Source of the DNA: Thamnocephalis sphaerospora
Lineage: Eukaryota > Zoopagomycota > Zoopagomycetes > Zoopagales > Sigmoideomycetaceae
DNA length: 40,531 nucleotides
Assembly (NCBI GenBank): GCA_003614735.1
Contig: KZ992500.1
Location: 1 to 40,531, forward strand
Direction: 5' to 3'
The first letter of the stretch is position 1. Each line of letters starts with the position of its first letter. The notes beneath the pieces were generated by a model that saw only the letters and a program-made list of their open reading frames with translations, searched no databases and was not told where the DNA came from. Positions 10,104-21,164 of the stretch are shown in pieces. The translations under genes were made by a program, and so were the position numbers.

Positions 10104-11163
10104 TTATTGGGACGAAAGAGACGCAGCAGCAGCAGCAGCAGCAGTGCGTGTGCGATCATAGATACGACGCGTGATGGTCTGGACCGCCTCAATTTGTTCT
10201 GGCGTCGCACCAGCATTGCGTGCCCCTCCAACGTGTCCACGCAGTTGTGCCGGCACTTCTAGCGTACCTAGCACGCCGACCGCCAGCAGTTCCGTCTCCA
10301 TAGCGCCAAAAAAGCGCGGATCCGACAGAATTTTGCCATACATATCTGCATTAAACCACAGAGGATGAGCTAGCGTTATTCTGCCTGGACAATGACCATG
10401 CACATACCTTGGATAATCACCTCGGCCATATCAGGGTAAGCACGCTTCAGCATGGAAAGAACACGACCCGCTGTGTCAACGGCACGTTACAGCACACATT
10501 AGCTAGTGTCCAAGCAAGGCTATCTGTGCTTGCAAAGCTTACTGTGGTGAGCATAGACAGTCGTGAAAAAGTCGCGACCTCGCTCATACCAGGCGGTCAT
10601 GTCGCCGACAGTTTGGACGGCGCTACAACCGTGCGGAGCATACCGTGTGAGTGGATCTGTAGCTACTTTTGGCAACGGCAAGCCACTTACCGTGGAGCGC
10701 GTATGGGCAGGTCGGCCAGCAGACGCGGATCCACTGCAGCCACGCAGCTGTTCATGGCGTTGATGATGCGTGGAAATCCACACAGAGGCGCCGCCTTCAA
10801 AAGCGCCTCTCGTGTCAACTGGATGGCCTCCTGCTGCTGAACGCGCAACACGCTAGCCTCGGCTGAACCAGTCTCGCTCTCGGTGATCAAAGTCAACGTG
10901 TGGCTAAGCGTACGACCAGCTTCCTGTGGCTGGTTGGCAGCAGCAAACACTGCCGATACAAGTGCACTGCCGAATGGCCGACGAAGCGAGGCCGTATCAG
11001 TTACCAGCTGGGCAATATCCTGATCCGTAAACAGAGACGCCACCGCGGGCGATGATGTAGCGCGGGCTGACATGGCACGCTGCGACACACGATGAACCAG
11101 ATGCGACGGCAGGATCAACGATGCGTAGGAGCCGAAAACTCGCGTAGAGCAACGCGCCAACAT
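10104..11163 (-). CDS. carboxymuconolactone decarboxylase/AhpD-like protein
   Basis: Exons (minus) 11163-10691, 10622-10543, 10470-10408 and 10345-10104 join in frame. The C-terminal exon (DMYGKILSDPRFFGAMETEL, then LLAVGVLGTLEVPAQLRGHV and GGARNAGATPEQIEAV) has the all-helical CMD/AhpD pattern. The middle exon (VQTVGDMTAWYERGRDFFTT) matches the first half of such proteins. Fungal relatives include the peroxisomal Pxp2-type proteins, but the tail here is a polyalanine run followed by SLSSQ and is not a PTS1 signal. No CxxC redox motif is visible, so peroxidase-type chemistry is doubtful. The N-terminus before Met99 of the long frame is basic, Ser-rich and presequence-like; an alternative start is 11073. 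The polyalanine is encoded by a CAG/CTG run at 10124-10144. The substrate is unknown. Confidence 0.72.
10124..10144 (+). repeat. CAG trinucleotide run, polyalanine-coding on the minus strand
   Basis: Seven CAG units read on the plus strand. In the minus-strand CMD-like gene they are read as GCT codons and give the C-terminal polyalanine tract next to the stop codon. Confidence 0.8.
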
Positions 11164-11403
11164 GGGAGACAAGCGTAAAAGATGGCCACAAAGATCAAGC
11201 GAAAAGAGATGCGATGTGAACCGGCGGCCGCCATTGCCGACGTTGATATACCCTTGGCCAGCAAGCGCCAGCCATGACCGCCGTATCCAACCCGACGCGC
11301 ACGATACAGCGACGCATGTTTGATGAAGCAAAGCACCGGCCGAGCCGTTTGCTCGCTCTCTGCCCACAGGCCACAGAGCGCAACCACCCGCACAACGCTC
11401 GGT

Positions 11404-11812
11404 TTATTTCTTCTTCTTGCCCAGCTGCGCGCGCTTGCCCTCGCCTATCCCCGGTCGTCCATCGTGTGAGCCATGCATCCTCACGTCGCGCTCTCCGCAC
11501 GCGCTGCTTACCCTTCTTGGGCGCGCCCTTGCCACGACGCTTCCGACGCTCCAGCTCGTCGATGCGCTCCTCGTTGGCCACATTCACCAGCTCCAGCTCC
11601 GGGAATGCACGCGAAATCTTGCGCAGAATCCGCGGCTCTTTGCCGTACCAGTCGGGATAGTAGGTAGAGACGGCCGGACCAATCAGTCGCTGGCGCAGCA
11701 CCTTGTTGCCCGTGCGTACGCCCGTTGGATTGTAGACATTGTCAAACAGACGCGCCGTCAGCTGCGCCAGAGTCGCCAGGCGTGCCTTTGCTACGTGGGT
11801 GGTCGCTGCCAT
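11404..11812 (-). CDS. RSM27: mitochondrial small-subunit ribosomal protein mS33
   Basis: Exons 11812-11512 and 11444-11404 (minus) give 113 residues. The family core is plain: LTARLFDNVYNPTGVRTGNK, VLRQRLIGPAVSTYYP. This is followed by a charged helix and a Lys/Arg/Gly-rich tail ending LGKKKK, as in MRP-S33 (yeast Rsm27). It is a structural protein of the mitoribosomal small-subunit head. The start is the first Met with the expected short N-terminus; the open frame continues 14 codons upstream without support. The intron splits the basic tail (donor GTAAGC, acceptor GATAG). The next gene downstream on the same strand, the CMD-like gene, starts 240 nt further on. Confidence 0.9.
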
Positions 11813-12876
11813 GGTCGATGGGCGAGCGTGTGGATCTCGGTAGCCCTCACGCACAGGTTGGATCGGGGCGTTGAGATGCAGGAGTGAGGAGGAGATCCGT
11901 GAATTCCCGTGGGCTGCGTTCGTGAAAAGAAGTGGACCCTAGTGTACGACGTGTTATTGTTCCCAAGTGGCGGCCATCGAGTTGCACTGGCGTAAAGCTG
12001 GTCATGAAGCATCCTCGCTGGGCTGTACGCGATAAAGGCCATACCATCGTAGCCGCCGCCGTCGTCGTAGCCATGATCGCTGCTACCGTCTGATGGCAGC
12101 TCGTGACCCAACGTAGCCGTCTTTCGCCGCAGTCGCCACTTGAGCGCCCCAACCGGATAAGCTGCTTCCTTCTTTCTGCCCACCACCTGTCATCACCTCA
12201 TTCCATCCCTTGCCCTTACTACAGCCACAGCCGTAGGTGTCTACCGTCTAGCCAGCGGTAGTACGGAAGCGTCCTTATTCAGACCACCCCTGCCATTCCA
12301 CCGGCCAGCTTCTTCCATTGCCGCTGCAGCTATTACGGCAGCCACGACTGCCAATACTGGACGGTTGTACTTGTTACCAGGTAAGCACTGCGATAGCATC
12401 GTACGACGCTACAGCCCTTGTGGCAGATGTCTTTAGTTTGCTTGAATAAGGGTGTTACTCTCCTGTGGTGGTAACATCATAATGTCGACAAGTGAAATAG
12501 CATCGTTGTCCAGCGTGCCTCTCTCTCTCTCTCCCTCCTACTTGCCATCACTGCTTCTCTTTCTTTTTGCACGCACTCGGCGTTCCCTCATTCTTTCCTT
12601 GGTGCGTGTGCGTTGATACGCGCACGTGTCCGGCTTGTCTGTGTCTGTGTGTGTGTGTGTGTGTTTGCGTGTGGACATACCTGCGGCCACCACGCTTACC
12701 GCTTGTTCAGCTTTGCTTTTTGCTGCGTACTCACGCCCTGCCTGTTGCTTCAGTCATTGTTCCACCCTGCGCGCGTGCCCTGTTGGTAGGCATTGGCGGC
12801 GTAGCGCTTGAATTGACGCTACAGGCAGCTGATGACGTTCTTGCCCACGGGTCGCTCAGGGTCTACTACCGTCGTC
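11813..12876. other. divergent spacer with unassigned open frames
   Basis: Lies between mS33 (-) and the OSBP gene (+). Both strands have protein-like frames. On the plus strand one frame is open from 12162 to a good donor at 12381 (CCAG then GTAAGC) and could splice to a short exon ending at a TAA near 12450. On the minus strand 12186-11791 is open, overlaps the mS33 start, and could receive an exon from about 12360. Neither has a supported ATG exon or known domain. The right part is pyrimidine-rich (CT run near 12515-12540) with a GT microsatellite, as in OSBP promoter or leader DNA. Confidence 0.35.
12646..12663 (+). repeat. (TG)n microsatellite
   Basis: About nine TG units in the leader or promoter of the OSBP gene. 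One of four TG runs in the window. Confidence 0.85.
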
Positions 12877-14840
12877 ATGAGTAACAACGATATCGACTCC
12901 GAGTGCACCGAGGTCATCCCGGACGAGTCGCGCTCCATCCTGCTCGGGATCATCTCGCAGCTTTCCAAGGGCGTGGACCTGCACCGGGTGACGCTGCCCA
13001 CGTTTGTGCTGGAGCCGCGCAGCTTTCTCGAGCGCATTACCGACTTTATGTCCCATCCGGAATTGATTCTCGGGTAAGCTGACGGACGCGCTGGCCGCGA
13101 GAGCGCTCTGCGTCGTGCGTACGGCCGTAGCGCTGTAGCATGGACTGGCTGAGATGGCAGCCTAAAGTAGCTGTCTTGGCAACCGCCGCGTACGCCATGT
13201 GTATATGCGTCTACGCATGGGGTGTGTGTATGCGTGTGGGGAGCTGGAGGTGGTCGGGTCAGGCGACCTGCTCGGCGCGCACTCACGTTGCCTCACGCTG
13301 GCGCTCGGATACGCTACAGGACAGCTCAAGTGGAGGACCCGGTGGAGCGATTTGTGCAGGTGACGCGCTACTTTTTGTCGGGCTGGCACATTCAGCCAAA
13401 GGTACGAGCGTGCATGCGCTGTTGGTGATGGCCGCGTGGGCAGACCAATGCGTCACCGCGTGTGCGTGTCCATGCAACCGCGCTCTGGCGCTCACCAAGG
13501 TGCCTGCTGTTGCTGCATCTGCGTTTCATCACACTAGGGCGTCAAGAAGCCATACAACCCGGTGATCGGCGAGTTTTTCCGTTGCCAGTGGGAGTATGCC
13601 AACAAGACGCGTGCCGTGTTTGTCTCGGAGCAGGTCTCGCATCATCCACCCGTGTCGGCCTACTACTATGCGTCGCCCGAGAACAATCTGGTGATTCGTG
13701 GCCAGATCTATCCCAAGAGCAAGTTTCTTGGCAATAGTGTTGCTTCACTGATGCAGGGTGGCTCGGTGATTGAGTTTACAAATCGGCCTGGCGAGCAGTA
13801 CACGATTGCCATGCCCAACATCTACGCACGTGGTATTCTCTTTGGCACCATGGTCATGGAGCTGGGCGATGTGGCGGTGGTGCGCTGTCACAAGACGGGT
13901 CTGGTGTGCGAAATCGAATTCAAGACCAAGGTAGGCGCCGCTTACCGCTAGCCTGTTGCACCAGTCATGGTCATGCTCACTGGCAATGTGGTCACGCGCA
14001 GGGATTCTTCACGGGTACCTACAACGCCATCAGCGGCAAGGTGAAGCGTGAGGCGACAGGAGAGACGCTCTACGAGATTACCGGCAAATGGTCGGATCGC
14101 CTCTTTATCAAAAAGGTGGGCGACGGGTGCGGCCAGCTTGGATGTGTGCATTAGCCGACGGACTGACGCACACGCGTGTTTTGCAATATGGTAATTGCCC
14201 TGTCATGCCACGCTAGTCTGGCCGCTCGGAAGAGCCGACGGTGTTCTTTGATGCGCGCCAGGCAAAGATCCATCCCTTGGTGGTACCGCCGGTGGAAGAG
14301 CAGGAGCCGTTCGAGTCGCGGCGGTAAGGCATATCGCGGACTTTTGACGGCATCCTGTGGCTAATGCGTGAGCGTGGTTCAGCAAATGGCGCAAGGTGAC
14401 TCGGGCGTTGATGAAGCGCGATATGGACGAGGCGACCGATGAAAAGACAGCAATCGAGGACGAGCAGCGTCGGTCCACCAAGGAGCGTGAGGCAGATGGT
14501 GTCGAGTGGCAGTCGCGCTTCTTTTACCAGGCGGACGACGACCGTTGGCTATGCAGGATTCGTCAGTACGTAGCAGCGAGCAGCGGCGATTGTGGCGCAT
14601 CTCCGCGAGCTGCCTGCTAATCTGCGACTTTTTTGCCCGCACAGACTGCCCAGCAAGACAGAGGACGCTTGGGCGATGGCGCAATCGTTCATCTACCCTA
14701 AAGACGGCCAGTATACGCGACTGCACGGCCGCCACCACGGCAGCTTCAGCAACCTGGTGGAGCCGAACGCCACATCCGGGAGTGCACCTGATGCCGCACC
14801 AGCGCAGAAATCGGCCGAGGGCAACCTGATCGACCTTTAA
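12877..14840 (+). CDS. oxysterol-binding protein, Osh6/Osh7 type
   Basis: Seven exons (12877-13073, 13320-13401, 13538-13930, 14002-14115, 14217-14323, 14383-14565, 14645-14840) give 423 residues, all phases consistent. The ORD signature EQVSHHPPVS falls at about residues 124-133, preceded by the lid and N-terminal motif LPTFVLEPRSFLERITDF and by KKPYNPVIGEFFRC. Then come PKSKFLGNSVASLMQGG, YARGILFGTMVMELGD and the C-terminal WRKVTRALMKRDMDEAT. The protein is a bare ORD without PH or ankyrin domains. The motif wording is closer to Osh6/Osh7, which exchange phosphatidylserine for PI4P at ER-plasma membrane contacts, than to Kes1. That sub-family call rests on memory, so sterol transport cannot be excluded. 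The Ser/Ala/Pro-rich last 30 residues are variable. Confidence 0.93.
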
Positions 14841-15332
14841 CCTCCCCTTCCTGCAGCCACCTTCTTTTATGGCTCGGGTGCGCCCCGGCAGCATGATGTC
14901 TTGTCGTTGACCTGCAAAAAGGACTGTCTGTGTTACACTGGAGCGACAGGATGAGCTGGCACGTTGACCGCGCACTCTTGGCGCGCAAGAATATACCATG
15001 CTGATGTCTTTGTTTTTCTCAATTGGCGATGCTTGGCTGAGGCGGATGATACTTGTGCGCATTGGCGATTGGCTGTGCGTTGATTTGGTCAAATCGTCCG
15101 CGCCCGCCCCGCCCAAACACAAACTGAGCTCTCTTTCTGCTTCCTGCCGGTCTCACACTTTGTCGTTTACGCGCAGCTGTCCAGGCCGCTGCACGCCTGT
15201 CTGCCCAACGCGCGCCATCGCATCCCCAGTCGCCGCAGACGCTCCTGGTGCGCGTGCGCCTCCACATTCGCGATATCCACCGGAAAACGGCCTTTAGTGC
15301 CGTAGCAAACCCAGCCAGGCGCCACCGCCGCC
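14841..15332. other. intergenic region between the OSBP and TBL1-like genes
   Basis: A 492-nt same-direction spacer holding the OSBP 3' end and the promoter and leader of the LisH-WD40 gene. No supported gene, repeat or TATA box was found. Confidence 0.5.
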
Positions 15333-17988
15333 ATGCCGGCGATGGCTATGCACAGCGAGGAGGTGAACGCGCTAATCTACCGCTATCTGGAAGAGTCTGG
15401 TGAGCAAGCGTGTGGTGGCCGAGGGGCGGTGGCGATCGACGGCTCAGTCGGCGAATGCGATGGCAACGTGGGCAGAGCTAACGAGCTGTGGCGGCCAGGA
15501 TTCCGACACGCGTCGTTTGCCTTTCATTATGAATCCCACCTGGAAGAGACGGGCCTGCTGGACAGAAAGATACAGCCAGGCGCACTAATTCGCATACTGC
15601 ACAAAGGCATGCTCTACATGAGCATGGAGGCACACGTCAACGAGGCAGGTGGCATGAGTGCAAATGCATAGAGACGTGATAGGGTCGACTAACCGGCTGA
15701 ATGCTCACGTAGGATGGCACCGAGACAGAGTGCGACGTGCCCTTTTCGCTCCTTCAGCCACACGAATGCAATGTACGCACACGCAAAGGAGTACGCAAGG
15801 GCGAGTCGGTCACGCCAGCGTCTATCACCGCTGCCGATGAGGAAGGCCAGGGGCCGGCAATGATGGACACAGATGGCACCACGCCAACGGCAGATATCGG
15901 TGCCGCAAATAGCTCAGCACAAGAGCAGCAGCGGAATGGCGAGGAGGCAACACTTGCGGATCGCAATCAGTCTGCGCAAGCCGACGAGCGCACATCGCGT
16001 GACAATGAGGGAGAAAAGCGTGGTGGTCGCGGTCAAAAGGGCAAGCGGTCTCGTGATCGGCGTGGTCGGCGCGACACCTCCGTCAAAGCGGATGACAGCG
16101 AGGCTATGGCGGTGGACACGCCAGGTACGCCTATACTGCATTCCATGGTGGATGCACAGTAATGCTGCTAACACGATATGCCATTTGTATTTGTAGCTAA
16201 AAGCAACAGCGATGGGGGTGAGATTGCAGACAAGGATGTAGTGGTACTCGAGGGCCATGAAGCGGGGGTAAGCAAAGTGTCATGCACAGTGTATTCCTAC
16301 ACGTTGCCTTACACTGCCACTAGGTCTATGTGGGTGCATGGAATCCCAAACACGCTGATGTGTACGCTTCGGGGTAAGTGCGGGCGTGTGGGTAAACGCG
16401 GACATCACAGGATACTGAATCTGATCAAACGCATGGCACACGGCGATTCCAGCTCCGGCGATGGCACGGCACGGATATGGAAGCTACCTGCCGATGCAAG
16501 CGAGCAGGTTACGGCCAGCGTGCTCAGCCATCCTTCATGGCCCACCGACGACAAGAACCAGGTGACCACGCTTTGCTGGAACGTACGTGTTGGCACATGA
16601 TACGCATCTGCCATACCGATTGTTGCTCACATGGACGTCATGACATACAGCCAGCGGGCACACTGCTAGCAAGCGGCTCGTTTGACGGCCAGGTGCGCGT
16701 CTGGACGGCAAAGGGTGAGTGGTAGACCGTATGGAGAATGAGCAGCGGTATTGGCGGTGCGGTAATCATTAACGATGGCGTCCTGTCTGCCAGGTGCTAT
16801 GCGTTTCCTCATGAACCAGCATACTGGCCCAGTGTTTGCGCTCAAATGGAACAAGTCGGGCAGCATGATTGTTTCTGGCGGTGCCGACAACCTGATTGTT
16901 CTCTGGGAAACAACACGCGGCGAGGAAGTTCATACATACCGTGTGCACTCAGGTAAGCCCTGCGAGCAGGAGACCATGGCGTGTCACGCTGGCACTAACA
17001 GTATTCTATCAGATTCTGTGCTGGATCTCGACTGGAAAGACGACACAACGTTCGCCTCCTCATCGATCGATCGCACCATTTGCATTCTTGACACGTCGTC
17101 TACCGAGCCTGTGCGTCGTCTGGAAGGTCATCAGGTGAGCGGACAGGATGCAATTCGGACTTTTCAACAAGCGTGTTGTGCTGACTGTAATACACGCACT
17201 TCTTCCACCACCTACAGAATGAAGTAAACTGCATACGATGGGATGCTACCGGTGACGTGCTAGCTTCCAGTGCCGATGATTCGACCGCCAAGGTGAGGAC
17301 GCTTGTTGCCTTTGGTGCATGCAACGCATTTGATCCTGACCCACACGCTGGACTGTAGACGTGGAGCGCAAACTCGAGCGATGCGTTACACACATTTGTT
17401 GCTGAGGGTGCCATCTATGCCATGCAATGGCGGCCGGTGCTGGCCACCGGTGCTGACCGCAACGGAGTTTGCCGTATGCTGGCCACGTGAGTCATCCGTG
17501 AAGATGTGACCTTGCTCGTTCTTTCATCACTAATTCTGTGCCATGCAGCGCATCGCTCGATTTTACCATTCGTTTGTGGAATGCCGACACTGGAGTACTA
17601 CTGCACGCGCTCAGCTTCCACACGGCAAATGTGTATACGCTTGGCTTTAGCAGCGACGGTAGCAAGCTAGCAAGCGGATCATTTGACCATCATCTGGGTG
17701 TCTGGGATGTTCAGGTACGTATTGAGCACGAGAATAACTACAGCCACTCGCTCACACTGACAAACGACGACAACGATGGATGTACTCAGAATGGCACGTT
17801 ACTTCGACGTTACGATGGCGGCGGCAGTATTTTCGAAGTTGGCTGGAATTTCGACAACAGCAAATTGGCTGCATGTTTCTCCAATAACAGGGCAAGTACA
17901 ACCTTGCGCTGGTAACAATGCGACATGCCAAGCTTACGATGATTGCACCTTTTAGATTGTCGTTATTGACGACAGCAAGCTGGCATAG
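15333..17988 (+). CDS. SIF2: LisH-WD40 corepressor subunit, TBL1/Sif2 type
   Basis: Fourteen exons (15333-15399, 15499-15644, 15713-16124, 16197-16267, 16324-16373, 16453-16582, 16651-16714, 16794-16952, 17013-17134, 17218-17292, 17359-17486, 17549-17714, 17790-17891, 17956-17988) give 574 residues. The N-terminus SEEVNALIYRYLEESG, then FRHASFAFHYESHLEE, is the LisH/TBL1 tetramerisation region. GALIRILHKGMLYMSMEAHV and VNEDGTE complete it. A charged linker rich in Glu, Arg, Gly and Lys follows, about residues 100-210. Then come seven to eight WD repeats (SGDGTARIWKL, ASGSFDGQVRVWT, SGGADNLIVLWE, SIDRTICILDT, ASLDFTIRLWNADTG, SGSFDHHLGVWD). This is the Set3-type/NCoR histone deacetylase complex subunit, acting in the nucleus. 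Introns 2 and 13 are GC-AG. Start alternatives are Met4 or Met6. Confidence 0.9.
15645..15712 (+). other. GC-AG intron 2 of the TBL1-like gene
   Basis: Donor GAG then GCAGGT; acceptor CACGTAG. This choice reads VNE directly into DGTE, which matches the TBL1 family. Using the GT four bases later would need a different acceptor (15766 region) and would delete DGTET. Confidence 0.6.
17892..17955 (+). other. GC-AG intron 13 of the TBL1-like gene
   Basis: Donor AGG then GCAAGT, the classic GC consensus; acceptor TTTTAG. It joins SNNR to IVVIDDSKLA and a stop in phase 0. Reading through leads to a stop after six codons. Confidence 0.65.
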
Positions 17989-18187
17989 AGATACGCCTGC
18001 GTGCAAATCTTTTGCCATTACGTGTGTCGGTTCTAATATTGTTATTGTGCATCGACACAGACATGCACCGCCAAAGCACGCACCCCTGCCCCTTCTTTCA
18101 CATCCTTTTCTTTCCCGCTCTCTCTGTAAAAGTAGTAAACGCTCGTGACAGGGATGTCGCGGTGCAGCGGCACTGCTAAGCCACGAT

Positions 18188-18753
18188 TTAGGACAAAGTG
18201 CTTTGGAAGCAGCCAACCTCCTTTTGGTCTGGGAGGACCATGCGCATCTTGCCGTCGATGCGTTCCTGCCCATGCAACGGTCAGCCGGCATGTAACATTA
18301 AATTGTCGCTGCCACCGCCACCATCCTTTCGCAACAGCTGTAACTTACCACAAACTCGGGAACCACAAAGGTCTGGTCAAAGCTGATGCTGCCTGGCTCG
18401 ATAGGACACTGGGCCGAGTCTGGAAGCTGTGTCAGCATCTCGCACAGATCAATCGACTTGGTGACATCCATGGAGAAGGCGCGTGCCGTCACTTCGAGCA
18501 TGGTGCCGGGAACAATCGCCTCGGTGAGCTCGCCCTCGATCTGCAGCCGGACTTTCTCTCCCGCGACGGGCGGGTTGGGCGTGATCTTGAACGTGTCCAT
18601 CGAGAGAACGCTTTCTGGAGTACTGCAATCGCTCAGTGTGCCAACAGCCCTGGTTTCCCTGGCAAGTGTGCCAATGCACGCCAGCGGCACAGCTACCATC
18701 GCCACCAGCGTGGTAGCCAGCATTTGGCGGCTAAAAGTAGAGAAAGAAAGCAT
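18188..18753 (-). CDS. NPC2: NPC2-like ML-domain lipid transfer protein
   Basis: Exons 18753-18349 and 18265-18188 (minus) give 160 residues. A hydrophobic signal peptide covers about residues 1-30 (an alternative start is Met11). The ML fold pattern follows: C-S at the mature N-terminus (SDCSTPESV), ITPNPPVAGEKVRLQIEG, MDVTKSIDLCEML, CPIEPGSISFDQTFVVPEFV, then MRMVLPDQKEVGCFQ. The cysteines are placed as in NPC2 and in the fungal phosphatidylglycerol/phosphatidylinositol transfer proteins. It is expected in the vacuole lumen or secretory pathway, carrying sterol or phospholipid. The single intron separates the last strand pair. It lies 174 nt upstream of the 3' end of PEX4 on the same strand, so its promoter is very short. 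Confidence 0.88.
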
Positions 18754-18927
18754 GCTTGTACGGTGCAGTGAGACAAGCGTTGGTCAACTACAATTGAGCG
18801 TGCCACGGCGCGTCCACAGTTTGCTTTTATCCTTTCGATGCAGGGGTAGACCGACAACAATCACATAGGGGTGCGCAACTCCTGTCTACGACCATTGCCA
18901 GAAAATATGCGTGGGTGCGTCGCCGCC

Positions 18928-19635
18928 TCATTGCATAGCATAGATACGTGTATACATTCGTACAAGCGATTCATAGCCGAGCTGATCGCCGCAACGAAGC
19001 AGATTGGCTGTTGACGGTCGTGTCGTTAGCAAGGTGATTCTAGCCGTGAACGTCACCGTCGTCGTCGTCATCGCCGTGCCATTGCCGCACACCGCCTACC
19101 TGCATCCACGTTCAACGGACTGCTGGGCTCAGGGTGATTGAGCAGCAGTGCGATAGCCAGGCAGGTAGAGCGCAGCGTCCATGCCGGGCTCCAGGCTGTC
19201 TTTAGAATATCCAAGCAGATTTCACCCGTCTACAGGCTAAACGGTTAGCATCGCCACCTGATGCTACAACGCCGCCCACCGGTACTTTCACATGCTACCT
19301 ACGGCAAAGCGCACGTTGGGATGGCAGACGCGCGTGACAAACTCTATCTTGGGCGGCTGCAGCGGATAGTTGGACGGCACCTGGATGGTCAAATGAAAGC
19401 GACCACCTGGCCATATCCGCCACGCATGAGCAAAAGGAAGCAGGCGGTCGCAGGAGTACACGTGCTCACCCTCGTACGGCGAGCCTTCAGGGCCGCGCAT
19501 GGTGGCCTTCCAGGAGAGCAGGTCCGCGTCGTCCATCGGGGCCAGCTCCTCCAGCTCCGAAGTGGCGGCGGAAGAAGCGCGATCGCGCTGCAGGTCTTGC
19601 AGTTCCTTGAGCAAGCGGCGGCTCACGGCATCCAT
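18928..19635 (-). CDS. PEX4: peroxisomal E2 ubiquitin-conjugating enzyme Pex4
   Basis: Exons 19635-19470, 19406-19303, 19229-19100 and 19007-18928 (minus) join to 159 residues. The E2 fold is complete: RRLLKELQDLQRD helix, DLLSWKATMRGPEGSPYEGG, VPSNYPLQPPKIEFVTRVCH, PNV, then TGEICLDILKTAWSPAWTL with catalytic Cys95, LLLNHPEPSSPLNVDAA and the tail NLLRCGDQLGYESLVRMYTR. The TGEICLDIL/WSPAWTL wording and the NLLRCGD tail fit Pex4 better than Ubc4- or Ubc13-type E2s. Pex4 mono-ubiquitinates Pex5 at the peroxisomal membrane with Pex22. It is head-to-head with the NT-C2 gene across 134 nt. Confidence 0.85.
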
Positions 19636-19769
19636 GGTCGTCGTCGTCGTTGCCGGGTGTGGAATCCGAGTGAGATGGTGCGCGGAGCGTGTTCTGAAGA
19701 AAGGTGGCGGTGCCCCGCCATGCACCGGCGTGACTCGCCTCTTTCATACACCTTCCCTCGCCATCTGCC
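19636..19769. promoter_or_regulatory. bidirectional promoter of PEX4 and the NT-C2 gene
   Basis: Only 134 nt separate the two ATGs, so both transcripts must start inside this spacer or inside each other's leaders. No TATA box is visible. Confidence 0.6.
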
Positions 19770-21096
19770 ATGCAATCGCTACAGCGCCTGTTTGTCCCCA
19801 AGGACCGCGTCGTCAAAGCAGAACTACAGCTGGAAATACAGCAGCTTTGTGATGTACCTCTCATCAGCGGCACGTACTTTACACGCTGGAACATACGCGA
19901 CACGAGCGGTGCGCGCGACCACGGCGCCACCGAACGGTAGGCCCAGAATGCCCCTGCAGCCTCGTTTGCCGAGACGTATTGACGCGCTTCAAACGCGCAG
20001 GGCGCCCATCCACGACCACCGCGTTACCTGGAACAGCACGGTGACCGGTACCTATTCGCTGGTGATTGCCAAGGACGGCATGCTGATGCCATGCACGCTT
20101 CGGCTGCGTGTCTGCCATGTAGGTTGACGCGGCGCAGGGCAGGTCAGGGCAAATGCTGATCTGATCTGCTCATCTGCAGGCGCTGGTGGGCGGTCTGGAC
20201 ACGGAGACGATCGGTGTACTTCGGCTTAATCTGGCCGAGTATGTTGGACTAGCGCGAGCGTCGCGCCATTATCTGCTGCAAGACTCCAAAGTGAACGCTA
20301 CCCTAGTGGTAGGTGGATTACACGCTGTAACCTTGGATAGCCCATGCTTTAACAATGTGCTGCTCTTTTGCTAGCTGAGCATTTCTCTTCGTCAGACATA
20401 CGGCGACATTGTCTACAAAACGCAAGTAGAACAGTCAATGTGGCATTGATGAGTCGCAGGCTAACGTGTCGTCTTTCCTACAGTCCACCGCTAAACATGT
20501 CTCAGATCAATGTCGATCTGACGGGTATCATCAAGGACCATCGACAGAACCATCAGCGCCATATGTCTGGCGGCCAGGACAGCATGTCTGCGCCGGAGAA
20601 TCTCCGCCGATCGCTTGAGATGGCTCGAGGTGATTCGTCTTCATCGTATAGCACCATACCAGCAGAAGGTGGGTGTTGGTTGTGCGAGTACTTCAACACT
20701 GCGTATTCTCATGACGTTGTCGACTGCATTTGCAGATGCTTCGGACACGCACAACCGCGATACTGGAGCATCGGGTGGTATGACGCTCAGTCGTGCCATC
20801 AATCAGCATGCACGAAGCTTCTCACGGCTGACGGCCATGCAGCTGGTAAGCGTTCAGCCCAAGCGACAGTTGACGGACTTGTGCAATGGTTTTCTCACTA
20901 CAATGCATCGGTTCAGGCACGCCCCGCCAATGCAGACGAGCCCAGTGCGTTTGAGGTGATTGATGCCATCCTGGCAAAATCACGCCGTGTTCCACCGCGC
21001 GAAACATCCGACAGTTCGTTTGCGGCCATGATGGAAGTGGCAGCAGAAAGAGAGAGATACGCGGCCGCTGAGGATGTCACCTCATCGCCCTACTAG
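19770..21096 (+). CDS. NT-C2 (EEIG1/EHBP1-type) domain protein
   Basis: Seven exons (19770-19936, 20001-20118, 20180-20308, 20375-20421, 20484-20668, 20736-20845, 20917-21096) give 311 residues. The first 150 or so residues follow the N-terminal C2 domain of EEIG1/EHBP1: VVKAELQLEIQQLCDVPLIS, WNIRDTSG, HDHRVTWNSTVTGTYSLVIA, LRLRV, IGVLRLNLAEYVG, RHYLLQDSKVNATLVLSISL. The rest (PPLNMSQINVDLTGIIKDHR onward) is polar and probably disordered, ending in a charged helix. The domain is a membrane or protein-binding module seen in one long protein per fungal genome; no biochemical role can be assigned. Intron 4 is GC-AG. Convergent with the RsmH gene, 68 nt between stops. Confidence 0.82.
20422..20483 (+). 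other. GC-AG intron 4 of the NT-C2 gene
   Basis: Donor AAAAC then GCAAGT; acceptor CCTACAG. It restores the frame from IVYKT to PPLNMSQINVDL. The nearest GT (20427) leaves the following exon in a frame with an early stop. Confidence 0.6.
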
Positions 21097-21164
21097 CGCA
21101 CCATTTGCGACTAGGCGCCACTCTGCACATGTATTCTAATGCAACCGGTACACTACAGCCCATC

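Noticed and set aside
14379-15122. Minus-strand frame of 247 codons
   Set aside because: Mostly antisense to the last two OSBP exons; Arg, Ser and Cys-rich, without motif.
19261-20127. Single 288-codon plus-strand frame
   Set aside because: It runs through PEX4 exons in antisense and only its last 40 codons (exon 2 of the NT-C2 gene) are real coding sequence.
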